Shown in pieces: positions 33,656 through 42,837 of a stretch of 64,000 bases of DNA. Every line of letters starts with the position of its first letter. Within the stretch, counting starts at the first letter, position 1. A program made the position numbers and the translations under genes. The notes below the pieces were generated by a model. That model made no database searches. It saw nothing but the letters and a program-made list of their open reading frames with translations, and was not told the origin of the DNA. Source of the DNA: UBA7067 sp051880615 (lineage in GTDB: Bacteria > Bacillota > Clostridia > Oscillospirales > Acutalibacteraceae); NCBI GenBank assembly GCA_051880615.1, contig JBJEOH010000034.1, forward strand, positions 289,727 to 353,726, in the 5' to 3' direction.

Positions 33656-35824
33656 TTATTCGCCTCTTTTTATATATTGGATTTTATCACTTATGCTTAT
33701 GCTTATTTTTCTATTATTAAAAAGTGACAGTGTATTGTCATTGTAAATACCCTGACCCTTGTATTTAATGTCGTTCGTTTTGCTGCAAGCGATAATAGTA
33801 TTATCTGCGTTTATGACTGAGCTGTCAAGCGGCTGTGTTGTTATAAGCAGACTCGGACTTTTGTATTCCTCGGGCAGCATATCTGTATATTCGGGGTTCG
33901 GCAGGATAAGAATATATCCCTCCTGCGGAAGCTCAATTACAGCTGCGGTTGATTTTTTAAGCGGTACAAGAGTGAGCGTATATTTATCCCACAATCTTAT
34001 CTGTGCTGTGTCGGAATAAACGCTTATACTGTCGCTGTCAAGCGTGCCTAAAAGCTGCTTGTTTGTGCTTGCGTCCTGCACAAAATACCTATCGCTTAAA
34101 ATTGAACTTCTCACCACCGAGAACATTCCGCCGCTTTCCTTTGTGCCGCCCTTTACGGTAAGAATATTTGTATTGACGGATTCGCTCAGCTCACTTTGTA
34201 CGGTGTATCTGCCTGCTGTTCCGCCGCAGGCTATCACCGCACTCTCTCCGCTTTTTTCAAAAATTGCGGTGATACCGCCGCCTGTGCTTATTAGTGAAAG
34301 CGTTGCGTTGTCTGCGCTGATGATTGAAAAGACGGACAGTATAATGCTGAATGTAAGTATTGCGCCGACACCAGCGATTAAAGCACTGCGCCTTGTCCTT
34401 TTAATAAGAATTATTATTGCGCATACAAGAAGCAATACACCGACGATTACCTCAGTGTACGGCATATCAACATCAAGCCTTGCATACGGCAGTGAGGATA
34501 TACCGTTTACCACGAAAGCGGTATAGCGTGCAAGCAAGCCTGAGATTAAGCCGAGGGGAAAGGCTAAAAATCCGCAGAGCGGAATGAACGAGAAAACGAC
34601 AAACAGCAGTGAAAAAATCAGCAGCAGCGGTACGGCAACCGTTAGCAGCAGATTAGTGATTATGAAGTAAATTCCTATGTATTTGAAGTTAAGCGCAATT
34701 ATCGGCGCAGTTGCTATACACGCTGACAGCGACATCGCAACGGGAGTTATTAACAGCTTTACTGCAAGTCTGCTCCTGAAGTATCGCTTGCAGCTGTCAA
34801 CAATGTATGGCACGAGCGTTATTATACCGAGCGTTGAAACAACGGAAAGCTGAAAACCGACATCAAGAATGGAAAGAGGACTGAACAGTGTTATCAGCAA
34901 AACGGCAAAGCCTAAGCTGTTGAGCGAATCTGCTTTGCGTGAAAACAGGCAGCCCGAAAGCATAACAATGCACATTATCCCTGCTCTTATAACCGACAGC
35001 GAAAAACCGCTTATCAGCATAAAGCAGATAACCGCAATAATTGACAATCCTCCTGAAAGCCTGCGTTTTCCTGTAATAAAATACAGCAGTGAAAACACCA
35101 TTGACGAGATGACGGATAAATGCATACCCGACACAACCGCAATGTGCGCTGCTCCGCTTACGCTGAATGAGTTTTTCAGTGCTGTATCAAGTGCGGCTTT
35201 GTTGCCGAGCAGCAGTGTATCAATTATTGACGCCTCTTTTTGAGGGAGATATCTGTAAAGCTGATGTGAGCAGGCATTTTGAATTTCATATGCCGTGTAA
35301 AACAGCGGATTGCCGCCTGTCCTGCCGGTATCGGTAACAACTTCGGGAAGAATCTGCACGCTTGTACCGTGTGAACAGTAATAATTCCTGTACTGCCCGA
35401 CTATCTCTTCGGGAGTGCCGCTGATAGTATAAACCTTATACGGCTCAAGCCTTGCGCCTGTCACAAGCACAGTGAAGCTTTCACCGCTGCTCAGCACAAG
35501 CTGTCCTATCGCCTGTGAGGTGCTGCCCTTTTTCTCGGGTGTGAACTCTGCGTTTTCAATCTGTTTATTTCTCATAAGGCGGTCGGTGTCGCTCTGAATG
35601 TTATGAAAAGACAGTGAGCCTAATAAAAGACCGAGTGATAAAAATATGAGCGTTACAGCTGCAAAGGCATTTCTGAAACGCCTGATTATCAGCGTGAGCG
35701 CAAAAGCTACAATGCAAAGTGCACCAAGGAAAAGAGCAATTTTTATGTCAAACAGAGATGCCGCAAATGCGCCTGCGCCAATGGTAAAGCCCGAAACAGT
35801 CAGCGGTCTTTTCACAAAAATCAC
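33656..35824 (-). CDS. comEC: ComEC/Rec2-family DNA uptake protein with degenerate C-terminal domain
   Basis: 722 residues. An N-terminal OB-like region, then the competence domain with the signature LLLGNKAALDTALKNSFSVSGAAHIAVVSGMHLSVIS, followed by about eight membrane helices (~225-500). ComEC forms the inner-membrane channel for single-stranded DNA in transformation. The C-terminal ~215 residues occupy the place of the metallo-beta-lactamase domain (weak TLSLISTGGGITAIF at the usual start), but the HxHxDH-type metal motif is absent. The start (GTG 35824 or GTG 35815) is uncertain. It heads comEC-holA-rnmV. Transport may persist without the nuclease-like domain (inference). Confidence 0.9.
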   Translation of the reverse strand: MIFVKRPLTVSGFTIGAGAFAASLFDIKIALFLGALCIVAFALTLIIRRFRNAFAAVTLIFLSLGLLLGSLSFHNIQSDTDRLMRNKQIENAEFTPEKKGSTSQAIGQLVLSSGESFTVLVTGARLEPYKVYTISGTPEEIVGQYRNYYCSHGTSVQILPEVVTDTGRTGGNPLFYTAYEIQNACSHQLYRYLPQKEASIIDTLLLGNKAALDTALKNSFSVSGAAHIAVVSGMHLSVISSMVFSLLYFITGKRRLSGGLSIIAVICFMLISGFSLSVIRAGIMCIVMLSGCLFSRKADSLNSLGFAVLLITLFSPLSILDVGFQLSVVSTLGIITLVPYIVDSCKRYFRSRLAVKLLITPVAMSLSACIATAPIIALNFKYIGIYFIITNLLLTVAVPLLLIFSLLFVVFSFIPLCGFLAFPLGLISGLLARYTAFVVNGISSLPYARLDVDMPYTEVIVGVLLLVCAIIILIKRTRRSALIAGVGAILTFSIILSVFSIISADNATLSLISTGGGITAIFEKSGESAVIACGGTAGRYTVQSELSESVNTNILTVKGGTKESGGMFSVVRSSILSDRYFVQDASTNKQLLGTLDSDSISVYSDTAQIRLWDKYTLTLVPLKKSTAAVIELPQEGYILILPNPEYTDMLPEEYKSPSLLITTQPLDSSVINADNTIIACSKTNDIKYKGQGIYNDNTLSLFNNRKISISISDKIQYIKRGE

Positions 35825-35877
35825 TCTTTTCTGTTTTATTTGTTTTTTGAAAACAATTTTCTGATTAAGCGTTTAAT

Positions 35878-36216
35878 TCAGATAATCTTTTCGCCCATTT
35901 CCTTGCCGCCGAGCAGGTGGAAGTGCAGGTGCATTACTGTCTGACCTGCATCCTTGCCGCAGTTGTTGATTATGCGGTAGCCGTTTTCAAGTCCAAGCTC
36001 TTTAGCAACCTTCGGGATAACTGTAAATATATGCGCAACAACAGCTGCGTTATCCTCGGTAATCTCATTCACACAGCAGATATGCTGCTTTGGAACGAAC
36101 AAAACATGAACAGGAGCCTGTGGGTTTAAGTCGTAAAAGGCAAGGCACTTGTCGTCCTCATAAACCTTTTTCGACGGGATTTCTCCGTTTGCGATTTTAC
36201 AAAAAATACAATCCAT
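35878..36216 (-). CDS. HIT family nucleotide-binding protein
   Basis: 112 residues, the usual length of the Hint branch. Motifs: CIFCKIANGEIPSKKVYEDD, AFYDLNPQAPVHVLFVPKQH and the histidine triad QTVMHLHFHLLGG. Such proteins hydrolyse AMP-linked phosphoramidates such as adenylyl-lysine. N-terminal CxxC plus a His suggest a bound zinc. It is separated by ~50 nt from comEC in the same direction. Confidence 0.95.
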   Translation of the reverse strand: MDCIFCKIANGEIPSKKVYEDDKCLAFYDLNPQAPVHVLFVPKQHICCVNEITEDNAAVVAHIFTVIPKVAKELGLENGYRIINNCGKDAGQTVMHLHFHLLGGKEMGEKII

Positions 36217-36305
36217 TTTTTACATCTCCGTAATTAATTTTTCTCCGTTAAATCGATGGTTATAGTGATATACGATAAGTATAAAATTACATATCGTTAT
36301 AATAA

Positions 36306-36337
36306 AATACAAATTGTTGATAATTACAATTTGTATT
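36306..36337. repeat. 12-bp perfect inverted repeat upstream of the HIT gene
   Basis: AATACAAATTGT (36306-36317) and ACAATTTGTATT (36326-36337) flank an 8-nt centre. AT-rich without a T-run, so a protein-binding palindrome is likelier than a terminator. On the minus strand the second arm contains TTGTAT, a possible -35. Confidence 0.5.
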
Positions 36338-36395
36338 ATTTGCCACACGGTGCAAACAACAATAATACTTAATGTTAAAATATACAAAAAGTAAT

Positions 36396-37250
36396 TTATT
36401 CTGTCATAAACAGAATACCGAGCGTATTCGGACCGCAGTGCGACGAAATAGTGCAGCTCGCCCTTGTTATATAAATCTCTTCAAAATAATTCTTGCTCTT
36501 TAGTTGCTCAAAAACAGCCTGCTCAATCTCACGGCTGATACCGGAGTGAGTGATGAAAATGCGGTCTTTTCTGATGTTGTCGTATTGACTGAGCCTTTCA
36601 TCAACATACTGTGCAAGCACCTTTTCAAGCTTTCCTCTGTATTTTTTACCTACCGTCATTGAGCCGTCCTTATTGTCAACCTCAATGCAAGGCTTTAAGT
36701 TGAGCAGATTTGCGCCGAGCATTGCAAGCGTTGAGCATCTGCCTCCTGCACGCAGGAAGTTGAGCTTATCTATAATAAAGCTTGCGTGTGTTTTCGGGCA
36801 CAAGGCGCGCACCTTATCGGCAATTTCCTTTCCGTTAATGCCCTGCTCGGCAAGCTTTGCCGCCTCGATAACAAGGTGACCTGTTGCGCTTGAAAGATTG
36901 CAGCTGTCAACGGTGTAAACACCTTCAAGCTCTTTTGCGGCGGCAGCCGCATTCTGTGCAGAGGAGGAAAGCGCACTGCCGATATTTATGTGAACTACCT
37001 CAAGCCCTTCATCGGTAAACGGCTTGAAAAAGCTCGTATATTCACCGATGCTGATTGCCGAGGTTTTCGGCAGTGAGCCTGTTTTATAGAAATTATCGTA
37101 AATTTCATCGGGCGTGATATTCACCATATCCTCGCAGCATTTGTCGTTCATTGTTATATGCAGGGGAATTGTGCGAATGCCATAGCGATTAAAAAGCTCG
37201 TCGTTTAAGTCGCAGGTGCTGTCTGCTGTAACAATAACTTTTTTTGACAT
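36396..37250 (-). CDS. DegV family fatty-acid-binding protein (first)
   Basis: 284 residues. DegV/FakB fold: N-terminal VTADSTCDL, PKTSAISIGEYTSFF, NIGSALSSSAQNA, VDSCNLSSATGHLVIEAA, IDKLNFLRAGGRCS and C-terminal CTISSHCGPNTLGILF. FakB proteins present a fatty acid to FakA kinase; FakA is not in this window. AAAAGGAGT precedes the start. A second DegV gene lies at 42838. Confidence 0.93.
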   Translation of the reverse strand: MSKKVIVTADSTCDLNDELFNRYGIRTIPLHITMNDKCCEDMVNITPDEIYDNFYKTGSLPKTSAISIGEYTSFFKPFTDEGLEVVHINIGSALSSSAQNAAAAAKELEGVYTVDSCNLSSATGHLVIEAAKLAEQGINGKEIADKVRALCPKTHASFIIDKLNFLRAGGRCSTLAMLGANLLNLKPCIEVDNKDGSMTVGKKYRGKLEKVLAQYVDERLSQYDNIRKDRIFITHSGISREIEQAVFEQLKSKNYFEEIYITRASCTISSHCGPNTLGILFMTE

Positions 37251-37282
37251 CTTGAAAACTCCTTTTGTTAAAATATTGTTTC

Positions 37283-37310
37283 TTGTATTTCAAGCCTGAG
37301 TATGTATAAT
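37283..37310 (+). promoter_or_regulatory. promoter of the GH31 gene
   Basis: TTGTAT (37283-37288), 16-nt spacer, TATAAT (37305-37310), ~65 nt before the GH31 start. Confidence 0.5.
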
Positions 37311-37374
37311 TAAGGTGTATAAGCTTATTATATTACATTTTGCACAAGATAGCAAGAAAGGAAGCTGATAATTT

Positions 37375-39444
37375 ATGATTTTTAGGTACAAATTCGGTGA
37401 GCCTATAGAAACCGGAGCTGTTGTGGATTTTGGCGGAGTAAATGACAGCACAAGCGGAGATCTGCGCTTTTTTACCCTTGCACAAGGTGAAGGCTTGAGA
37501 TTTAAAAGAGAACTTGCGCAGGGTGTTGCCGTATACGGACTCGGTGAAGCCATAAGGGGTATCAACAAGAGGGGCTGGCGTTACGAGAGCTTCTGCTCGG
37601 ACGACCCGATTCACAGCGAGGACAAAAAGTCCCTTTACGGCGCGCACAACTTTATTGTTGTTGACGAGGAGCAGCCGTTCGGTGTTTTTGTCGATATCCC
37701 GGGCAGGGTCGATTTTGATATTTGCGCTGAAAGCTTTGATACACTTGAAATAGCCGCCGAGGACAGCAATCTGTATTTTTACGAGATAACCGGAGAGTCG
37801 ATAAGGGACATAGTAAGGCAGTTCCGCAAAATGATAGGCAAGAGCTACACTCCGCCGCTTTGGGCTTTCGGCTATCAGCAGTGCCGATGGAGCTATCCGG
37901 ATGAGGCGAGTGTAAGAGCTGTTGCAAAGGGCTATAAGGACGCTGATATTCCGCTTGATTCAATTTACCTTGATATCGACTATATGGAGCGCTTCAAGGA
38001 CTTCACGGTTGACGGTGAGAAATTCCCCGATTTGCCTGCACTTGCCGCAGAGCTTAAATCAGAGGGTATTCACCTTGTACCGATAATTGACGCAGGCGTT
38101 AAGATTGAGGACGGCTACGACATTTACGAGGAGGGCGTTGAAAAGGGACATTTCTGCAAGGATGAAAACGGCGAGAACTATGTTACGGCTGTGTGGCCGG
38201 GCAAAACGATGTTCCCCGATTTCCTCAACAGCGAGGCAAGGCATTGGTTCGGAATGAAGTACAAGCGCCTTACGGATATGGGCATTGACGGCTTCTGGAA
38301 CGATATGAACGAGCCTGCAATTTTCTATTCCGAAAAAGGTCTTGACAGAGCGTGGGAGTATGTTCAAAATCAAAAGGGAAAGGCACTTGATGTGAATAAC
38401 TTCTTTGATTTGCGTGACGCATTCGGAAAGCTCTCAAACAGCACAGAGGACTACAAGGCTATGTACCACGATATGGACGGCAAAAAGGTCTGCCATTATA
38501 AGGTGCATAATCTGTACGGCTATAATATGACAAAGAGCGCCGCAGAGGCTCTTGACGAGATAAGACCGAACAAGAGAACCCTGCTGTTTTCCCGTGCATC
38601 ATACATCGGTATGCACCGCTTCGGCGGAATATGGATGGGCGACAACCAGTCGTGGTGGAGCCATATTCTGTTGAATCTTAAAATGCTGCCGTCGCTCAAT
38701 ATGTGCGGATTTTTATACACGGGTGCAGACCTTGGCGGCTTCGGCGGTAACTGCACAAGAGACTTACTTATGCGCTGGCTTGCGCTCGGCATTTTCTCAC
38801 CGCTTATGAGAAATCACGCGGCTCTCGGCACAAGGGCGCAGGAGTGCTATAATTTTGAAAAGCCTGAGGAATTCAGGGAGATTATCAAGCTCCGCTACCG
38901 ACTTGTTCCGTACCTTTACAGTGAATTCAACAAGGCAAACGACAGCTGTGATATGATGTTCAGGCCGCTTGCGTTTGACTATCACGACGACAAAATCGCA
39001 CGCAGCATTGAGGATCAGCTTATGCTCGGTGATGAAATAATGATTGCACCGGTGTATGAGCAGAACGCGATCGGCAGATATGTCTATCTGCCCGAGGATA
39101 TGCTGCTTGTGCTGTTTGATACGGCTGAAAGCTACACGCTTATAAAGCTTAATAAGGGTCATCATTTTATCGAGATTTCGCTTAATCAGGTGCCGATTTT
39201 CATTAAGAAAAACAGACTTCTGCCGCTGTGCAGACCGTCAGCCAATACTGAGCAGTTAAGCCTTGACGAGATTGAGCTTTTCGGCTGGATAGATGCTAAA
39301 GCAGAGTATGAGCTTTACACAGATGACGGTATTTCAAAGCAGAATAAGAGTGAAAGAGTGATAAAGCTGTCTGCTGAAAACGGAAGAGTTTTGTCCGACA
39401 GCGATTCTATGCAGGTTTCAGACGGAGGCGTTATCTTTGGCTGA
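37375..39444 (+). CDS. GH31 family alpha-glucosidase
   Basis: 689 residues, no signal peptide, so probably cytoplasmic. GH31 hydrolyses non-reducing alpha-linked glucose (or related transglycosylation). Motifs: YGLGEAIRGINKRGWRYE, PPLWAFGYQQCRWSYPDE, LDSIYLDIDYMERFKDFT, the nucleophile in GFWNDMNEPA (Asp310), and the acid/base region RFGGIWMGDNQSWW (Asp423). The C-terminal beta domain carries MIAPVYEQNAIGR. GAAAGGAAG precedes the start. It fits the alpha-glucan theme with the MalQ-GlgP gene. It overlaps the following gene by 8 nt. Confidence 0.95.
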   Translation: MIFRYKFGEPIETGAVVDFGGVNDSTSGDLRFFTLAQGEGLRFKRELAQGVAVYGLGEAIRGINKRGWRYESFCSDDPIHSEDKKSLYGAHNFIVVDEEQPFGVFVDIPGRVDFDICAESFDTLEIAAEDSNLYFYEITGESIRDIVRQFRKMIGKSYTPPLWAFGYQQCRWSYPDEASVRAVAKGYKDADIPLDSIYLDIDYMERFKDFTVDGEKFPDLPALAAELKSEGIHLVPIIDAGVKIEDGYDIYEEGVEKGHFCKDENGENYVTAVWPGKTMFPDFLNSEARHWFGMKYKRLTDMGIDGFWNDMNEPAIFYSEKGLDRAWEYVQNQKGKALDVNNFFDLRDAFGKLSNSTEDYKAMYHDMDGKKVCHYKVHNLYGYNMTKSAAEALDEIRPNKRTLLFSRASYIGMHRFGGIWMGDNQSWWSHILLNLKMLPSLNMCGFLYTGADLGGFGGNCTRDLLMRWLALGIFSPLMRNHAALGTRAQECYNFEKPEEFREIIKLRYRLVPYLYSEFNKANDSCDMMFRPLAFDYHDDKIARSIEDQLMLGDEIMIAPVYEQNAIGRYVYLPEDMLLVLFDTAESYTLIKLNKGHHFIEISLNQVPIFIKKNRLLPLCRPSANTEQLSLDEIELFGWIDAKAEYELYTDDGISKQNKSERVIKLSAENGRVLSDSDSMQVSDGGVIFG

Positions 39445-40090
39445 AAAAAGTGAGAAAAGGCGATACACTCTCGGCGAGGAGATTTTTAATTCAGTATCTC
39501 ACGGTACGGGAGGTGCGCTTGCAATAGCGGGTACGGTTGTGCTTATCGTTTGTGCGGCAATTTATGCTGATGCATGGGCGGTAGTCAGCAGCTGTATTTA
39601 CGGCGCGTCGCTTATTATCTTATATACAATGTCAACGCTGTATCACGCCATAACAAATGTGCGAGCGAAAAAGTTTTTCCGCATAATGGACCACAACACG
39701 ATTTTCTTCCTGATAGCAGGAACCTACACGCCGATGACGCTCGCATTTTTGCGCGGTGCTCTCGGCTGGGTGCTGTTCGGCATTGTTTGGGCGGCGGCAA
39801 TAGTCGGCATTGTGCTGAATTCGATTGATTTGGAGAAATTCCGCAAGCCGTCGGTTGTCTGCTATGTCGCAATGGGCTGGGTTATTATCTTTGCGTTTAA
39901 GCCGCTTATTGAGGCTATACCGACAATATCGCTTGTTTTCCTGCTTATCGGCGGAGGATTTTACACAATCGGCGTTATATTTTACGCGATAAAAAAAGTA
40001 CACTACTTTCACTCGGTATGGCATCTGTTTACGGTTGCAGGCAGTGTTTTCCATTATTTTGCAATTCTTCTCGGGTTTATTCTTAAGTAA
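39437..40090 (+). CDS. hemolysin III / PAQR family membrane protein
   Basis: 217 residues with seven predicted membrane helices. Family motifs: EEIFNSVSHGTGGALAIAG (first helix, His), YTMSTLYHAI, FFRIMDHNTIFFLIAGTYTP, and near the C-terminus HSVWHLFTVAGSVFHYFAIL. These His/Asp positions form the putative metal site of PAQR proteins. The role in bacteria is unclear. The start is TTG at 39437, 8 nt after GGAGG and inside the end of the GH31 gene, implying coupling. Confidence 0.93.
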   Translation: MAEKSEKRRYTLGEEIFNSVSHGTGGALAIAGTVVLIVCAAIYADAWAVVSSCIYGASLIILYTMSTLYHAITNVRAKKFFRIMDHNTIFFLIAGTYTPMTLAFLRGALGWVLFGIVWAAAIVGIVLNSIDLEKFRKPSVVCYVAMGWVIIFAFKPLIEAIPTISLVFLLIGGGFYTIGVIFYAIKKVHYFHSVWHLFTVAGSVFHYFAILLGFILK

Positions 40091-40100
40091 ATAAACGGCA

Positions 40101-40140
40101 AAACCCCTATCCGGTCACGATTGACAGGATAGGGGTTTTT
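40101..40140. terminator. terminator between hemolysin III and NlpC/P60 genes
   Basis: AAACCCCTATCC/GGATAGGGGTTT perfect 12-bp stem with a 14-nt loop, followed by TTTTT. It serves the + strand; the complement also has TTTTGCCG for the convergent gene. Confidence 0.85.
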
Positions 40141-40160
40141 GAAAGGAAGTTTATTTCAGC

Positions 40161-41672
40161 TTATTCTATAACTCGTCTTATTGAACGGTAATTGCCGATG
40201 CCGTAGTCGTGCGTTACCATATATCCCTCGGTCGGAGCGTGAATCTTGCCGCCGTTGCCGTCGTAGATTGCAACATGACCGTTGTAAACTATGATGTCGC
40301 CGGCTCTTGCTTCTTCAAGGCTTACCTCACGACCTGCGTAGATGAGGTCGGTTCTGATGCCCCAAAGGTTTATGCCGAACTTCTGGTAAATCGCACAGAC
40401 AAAGCCGGAGCAGTCAACTCCGCTTGTCAGGTCTGTGCCGCCCCATACATATGGCAGCCAACCGACATACTTGTCAGCTTCTTCAACAACTGAGTTTGCT
40501 GTTTCATTTACATTGATGTTTTCAGGAATTATAACCTCGTAGTATGTTGTAACCTCAACATAATCGACAACGCCCGAAACCGTAACAGGGCAGCTTGCCT
40601 TAACTCCGCTGCCGTCAGCCGCTGTTGCAATTATTTTACATTCTCCGTTGTCAACAGGCGATACATTGCCGTATTCGTCAACAACTGCTACAGCCTCGTC
40701 GGTGCTTGTCCATGTAACTGTTGTGTCTGTGGCATTTGACGGAGAGTATTCGAGCAGCTCAAGCTGTTCAACACAGCCAAGACCGCAGAATTCGATGTTT
40801 ATGTAATTTAATGAGATTTCATCTAATCCGATGCTGTCCTTGACGGTAACCTTGCACTCCTTTTTGATTTTGGAGCCGTCAGTGGTTGAGCAGGTGATAG
40901 TTGCTTCGCCGGGCGATACGGGAGTAACCTTGCCCTTTGAATTTACCTTTGCAACTGCTTCGTCACTGCTCTTCCATTTCAGAGTTTTGTTTGCTGCATC
41001 GTCAGGGCCGAGCTGTGTTTTGAGTGTCGCTGTTTTGTTAAGAGAGAGGGTAAGCGAGCTTTTTGAAAGCTTCAGGCTGCTTACCTGAACTGTGTCAACC
41101 GTAATTACACATTCAGCCGAAGCACCGCTTTTCTCCTCGGTGCAGATGATAGTTGCTGTGCCGTTCATTTTTGGCGTTATCTTGCCGTTTTTGTCAACTG
41201 CGGCTATATTTTTGTCAGAGCTTTGCCACTTGTACTGCGGAGTATTACTGACCTTGTTGAGAGTAGGGGTAAGAGTGAGAGTTTCTTTCAAATCGGTGAA
41301 GGTTTTTTTGCTTTCACTGAGAGTGAGCTTTGCGGGCTTGCTTGCCGATGTGCTTTGAGCACCGTCGCTTCCCCGTGATTTATATGAAATGCCGTCCGCT
41401 GTCACGGATTTATCTTGAGATGTGATAAAGCCGTAAAGCTCGCTTGTGCCGACATTGTATTGGAACTGCTCGGCTGAGAGTGTGCTTACCGAGCCGTTTC
41501 CTCCTGTTGAAGCAGGAAACACGGCAAAGGCGGTTATGGATACAGCGGCAAGAGCAACGGACGAAAAAGCGATGGCGATTTGCTTTTTGCCTGTGCGCTT
41601 AATCTGCTCAACAATACGCACAGAAAATGGCTCACGCCTGTATCTGTTTGGTTTTTTATTTTTTAAAGACAT
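40161..41672 (-). CDS. NlpC/P60 endopeptidase with Ig-like (Big_2) repeats
   Basis: 503 residues. An N-terminal basic segment and one hydrophobic helix (~30-52) form a signal/anchor. Three bacterial Ig-like Big_2 repeats follow (~115-195, 198-280, 285-370), each with the strand pair WKSSDEAVAKV-NSKGKVTP or variant and an ATITC-type strand. The C-terminal NlpC/P60 domain has catalytic Cys421 (GVDCSGFVC), His466 (YNGHVAIYDG) and His478 (KIHAPTEG). It would cut peptidoglycan stem peptides outside the cell. The Ig-like repeats are probably spacers or wall binders. A promoter lies ~70 nt upstream. Confidence 0.94.
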   Translation of the reverse strand: MSLKNKKPNRYRREPFSVRIVEQIKRTGKKQIAIAFSSVALAAVSITAFAVFPASTGGNGSVSTLSAEQFQYNVGTSELYGFITSQDKSVTADGISYKSRGSDGAQSTSASKPAKLTLSESKKTFTDLKETLTLTPTLNKVSNTPQYKWQSSDKNIAAVDKNGKITPKMNGTATIICTEEKSGASAECVITVDTVQVSSLKLSKSSLTLSLNKTATLKTQLGPDDAANKTLKWKSSDEAVAKVNSKGKVTPVSPGEATITCSTTDGSKIKKECKVTVKDSIGLDEISLNYINIEFCGLGCVEQLELLEYSPSNATDTTVTWTSTDEAVAVVDEYGNVSPVDNGECKIIATAADGSGVKASCPVTVSGVVDYVEVTTYYEVIIPENINVNETANSVVEEADKYVGWLPYVWGGTDLTSGVDCSGFVCAIYQKFGINLWGIRTDLIYAGREVSLEEARAGDIIVYNGHVAIYDGNGGKIHAPTEGYMVTHDYGIGNYRSIRRVIE

Positions 41673-41736
41673 TTTGCGAGACCTCTGGTTGCTTAATTAC
41701 AAATTGAAATGAATAATCAATTTGCACAATATAGTT

Positions 41737-41765
41737 ATTATATAACAAAAAAGAAATTTTGTCAG
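41737..41765 (-). promoter_or_regulatory. promoter of the NlpC/P60 gene
   Basis: Minus strand: CTGACA (41765-41760), 17-nt spacer, TATAAT (41742-41737). The remaining sequence to 41910 is very AT-rich with nothing recognised. Confidence 0.6.
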
Positions 41766-41910
41766 CAATAAAAATTGAATATTTTGTTAAAATTTCGTAA
41801 TATTAATTGTAAGCAAATAAAAATAATTGGGCGAAAATATACAAAATATCTGTTGAAATTTTGTTGTTGTAGAAATCTGTTAAAATATTTTGTTGAATAC
41901 TTACAAAAGA

Positions 41911-41937
41911 AAACCTCTCTTAAAGAAAGAGAGGTTT
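41911..41937 (-). terminator. terminator of the LRR lipoprotein gene
   Basis: An 11-bp stem AAACCTCTCTT/AAGAGAGGTTT with a 5-nt loop, followed on the minus strand by TCTTTTG. Confidence 0.75.
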
Positions 41938-41985
41938 AAAATGTATTCGGTTGTACCTTTAATAAACTAAAGCTTAAGATGTAAA

Positions 41986-42822
41986 TTATTCTCCAAGGCT
42001 TTCGTACTTAGCGTTTAGTCCTTCGCATTCTGTTATCTTTTCAGCGTCGGTTGAATCGTAGCCCTTGACCGTTTTAAGAGCAGGGCAGCTCTGGCAGATT
42101 GTTTCGGGATTGTCGATGGTTGTAAGACTTTTCGGCAGAACAAGCGTTTCAAGGCTCTTGCAGTTCCAAAAAGCACCCATACCGATTCTCTCTACTCCTT
42201 CGGGCAGCTCGGCTTGTGTGATGCCGCAGTTCATAAATGCAAAGGTTTCGATGTTTTTAACAGACGACGGAATATTGACCTTCTTAAGTCCGGTGCAGCC
42301 GGAGAACACGCCTGACGGTATTGAGCTTACCGTATCGGGGACAGTGAATTCCTCAATATCGCTTTTTCCGGGAAAGGCAAGCAGAACAGTCTTGTCCTTG
42401 TCCATAAGCGCACCGTTTTCGATTTCAAACGATGTGTTATCAGCGTCAAGATCAATGCTTTCCAGCTTGTTGCCCGTAAATGAATGCTGATCAATCACCG
42501 TGACGGTTTTCGGGATTTGTATGCTCTTTACCTTTTCGCTGATGTTGTAAAATGTGTTTTCCGTAATATGCGTAACGGGCTTGTCCTCTATCATTTCAGG
42601 TATCACGGCTGTTTCCTGCTCGCCCGTGTAGGCTGTAACAGCGATATGGTCGCTGAAAATATCGTATTTGTATAGCTCGTTGCTTGTGCTCTTTTCGTAG
42701 CCCGAGGAGGCTGCTTTTGTATTGTCAACCTCATCGCCTGAACAGCTGCAAGCTGTAAACGCTGATAACGCAATCAGCGAGCATAGAGAGCAAAGTGCAA
42801 TTTTTTTAATTCCTGTATTCAT
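41986..42822 (-). CDS. leucine-rich-repeat (BspA-type) lipoprotein
   Basis: 278 residues. Lipoprotein signal (LCSLIALSAFTACSCSG) then LRR_5/BspA-type repeats: AVIPEMIEDKPVTHITENTFYNI, VKSIQIPKTVTVIDQHSFTG, IEEFTVPDTVSSIPSGVFSGCTGL, KKVNIPSSVKNIETFAFMNCG, ITQAELPEGVERIGMGAFWNCKSL. Such repeats form a solenoid used for binding proteins or glycans at the surface. Smaller relative of the 701-residue LRR protein at 59545. It lies 15 nt downstream of the second degV gene, same strand, and is followed by a terminator. Confidence 0.9.
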   Translation of the reverse strand: MNTGIKKIALCSLCSLIALSAFTACSCSGDEVDNTKAASSGYEKSTSNELYKYDIFSDHIAVTAYTGEQETAVIPEMIEDKPVTHITENTFYNISEKVKSIQIPKTVTVIDQHSFTGNKLESIDLDADNTSFEIENGALMDKDKTVLLAFPGKSDIEEFTVPDTVSSIPSGVFSGCTGLKKVNIPSSVKNIETFAFMNCGITQAELPEGVERIGMGAFWNCKSLETLVLPKSLTTIDNPETICQSCPALKTVKGYDSTDAEKITECEGLNAKYESLGE

Positions 42823-42837
42823 ACTGTTTCTCCAATA

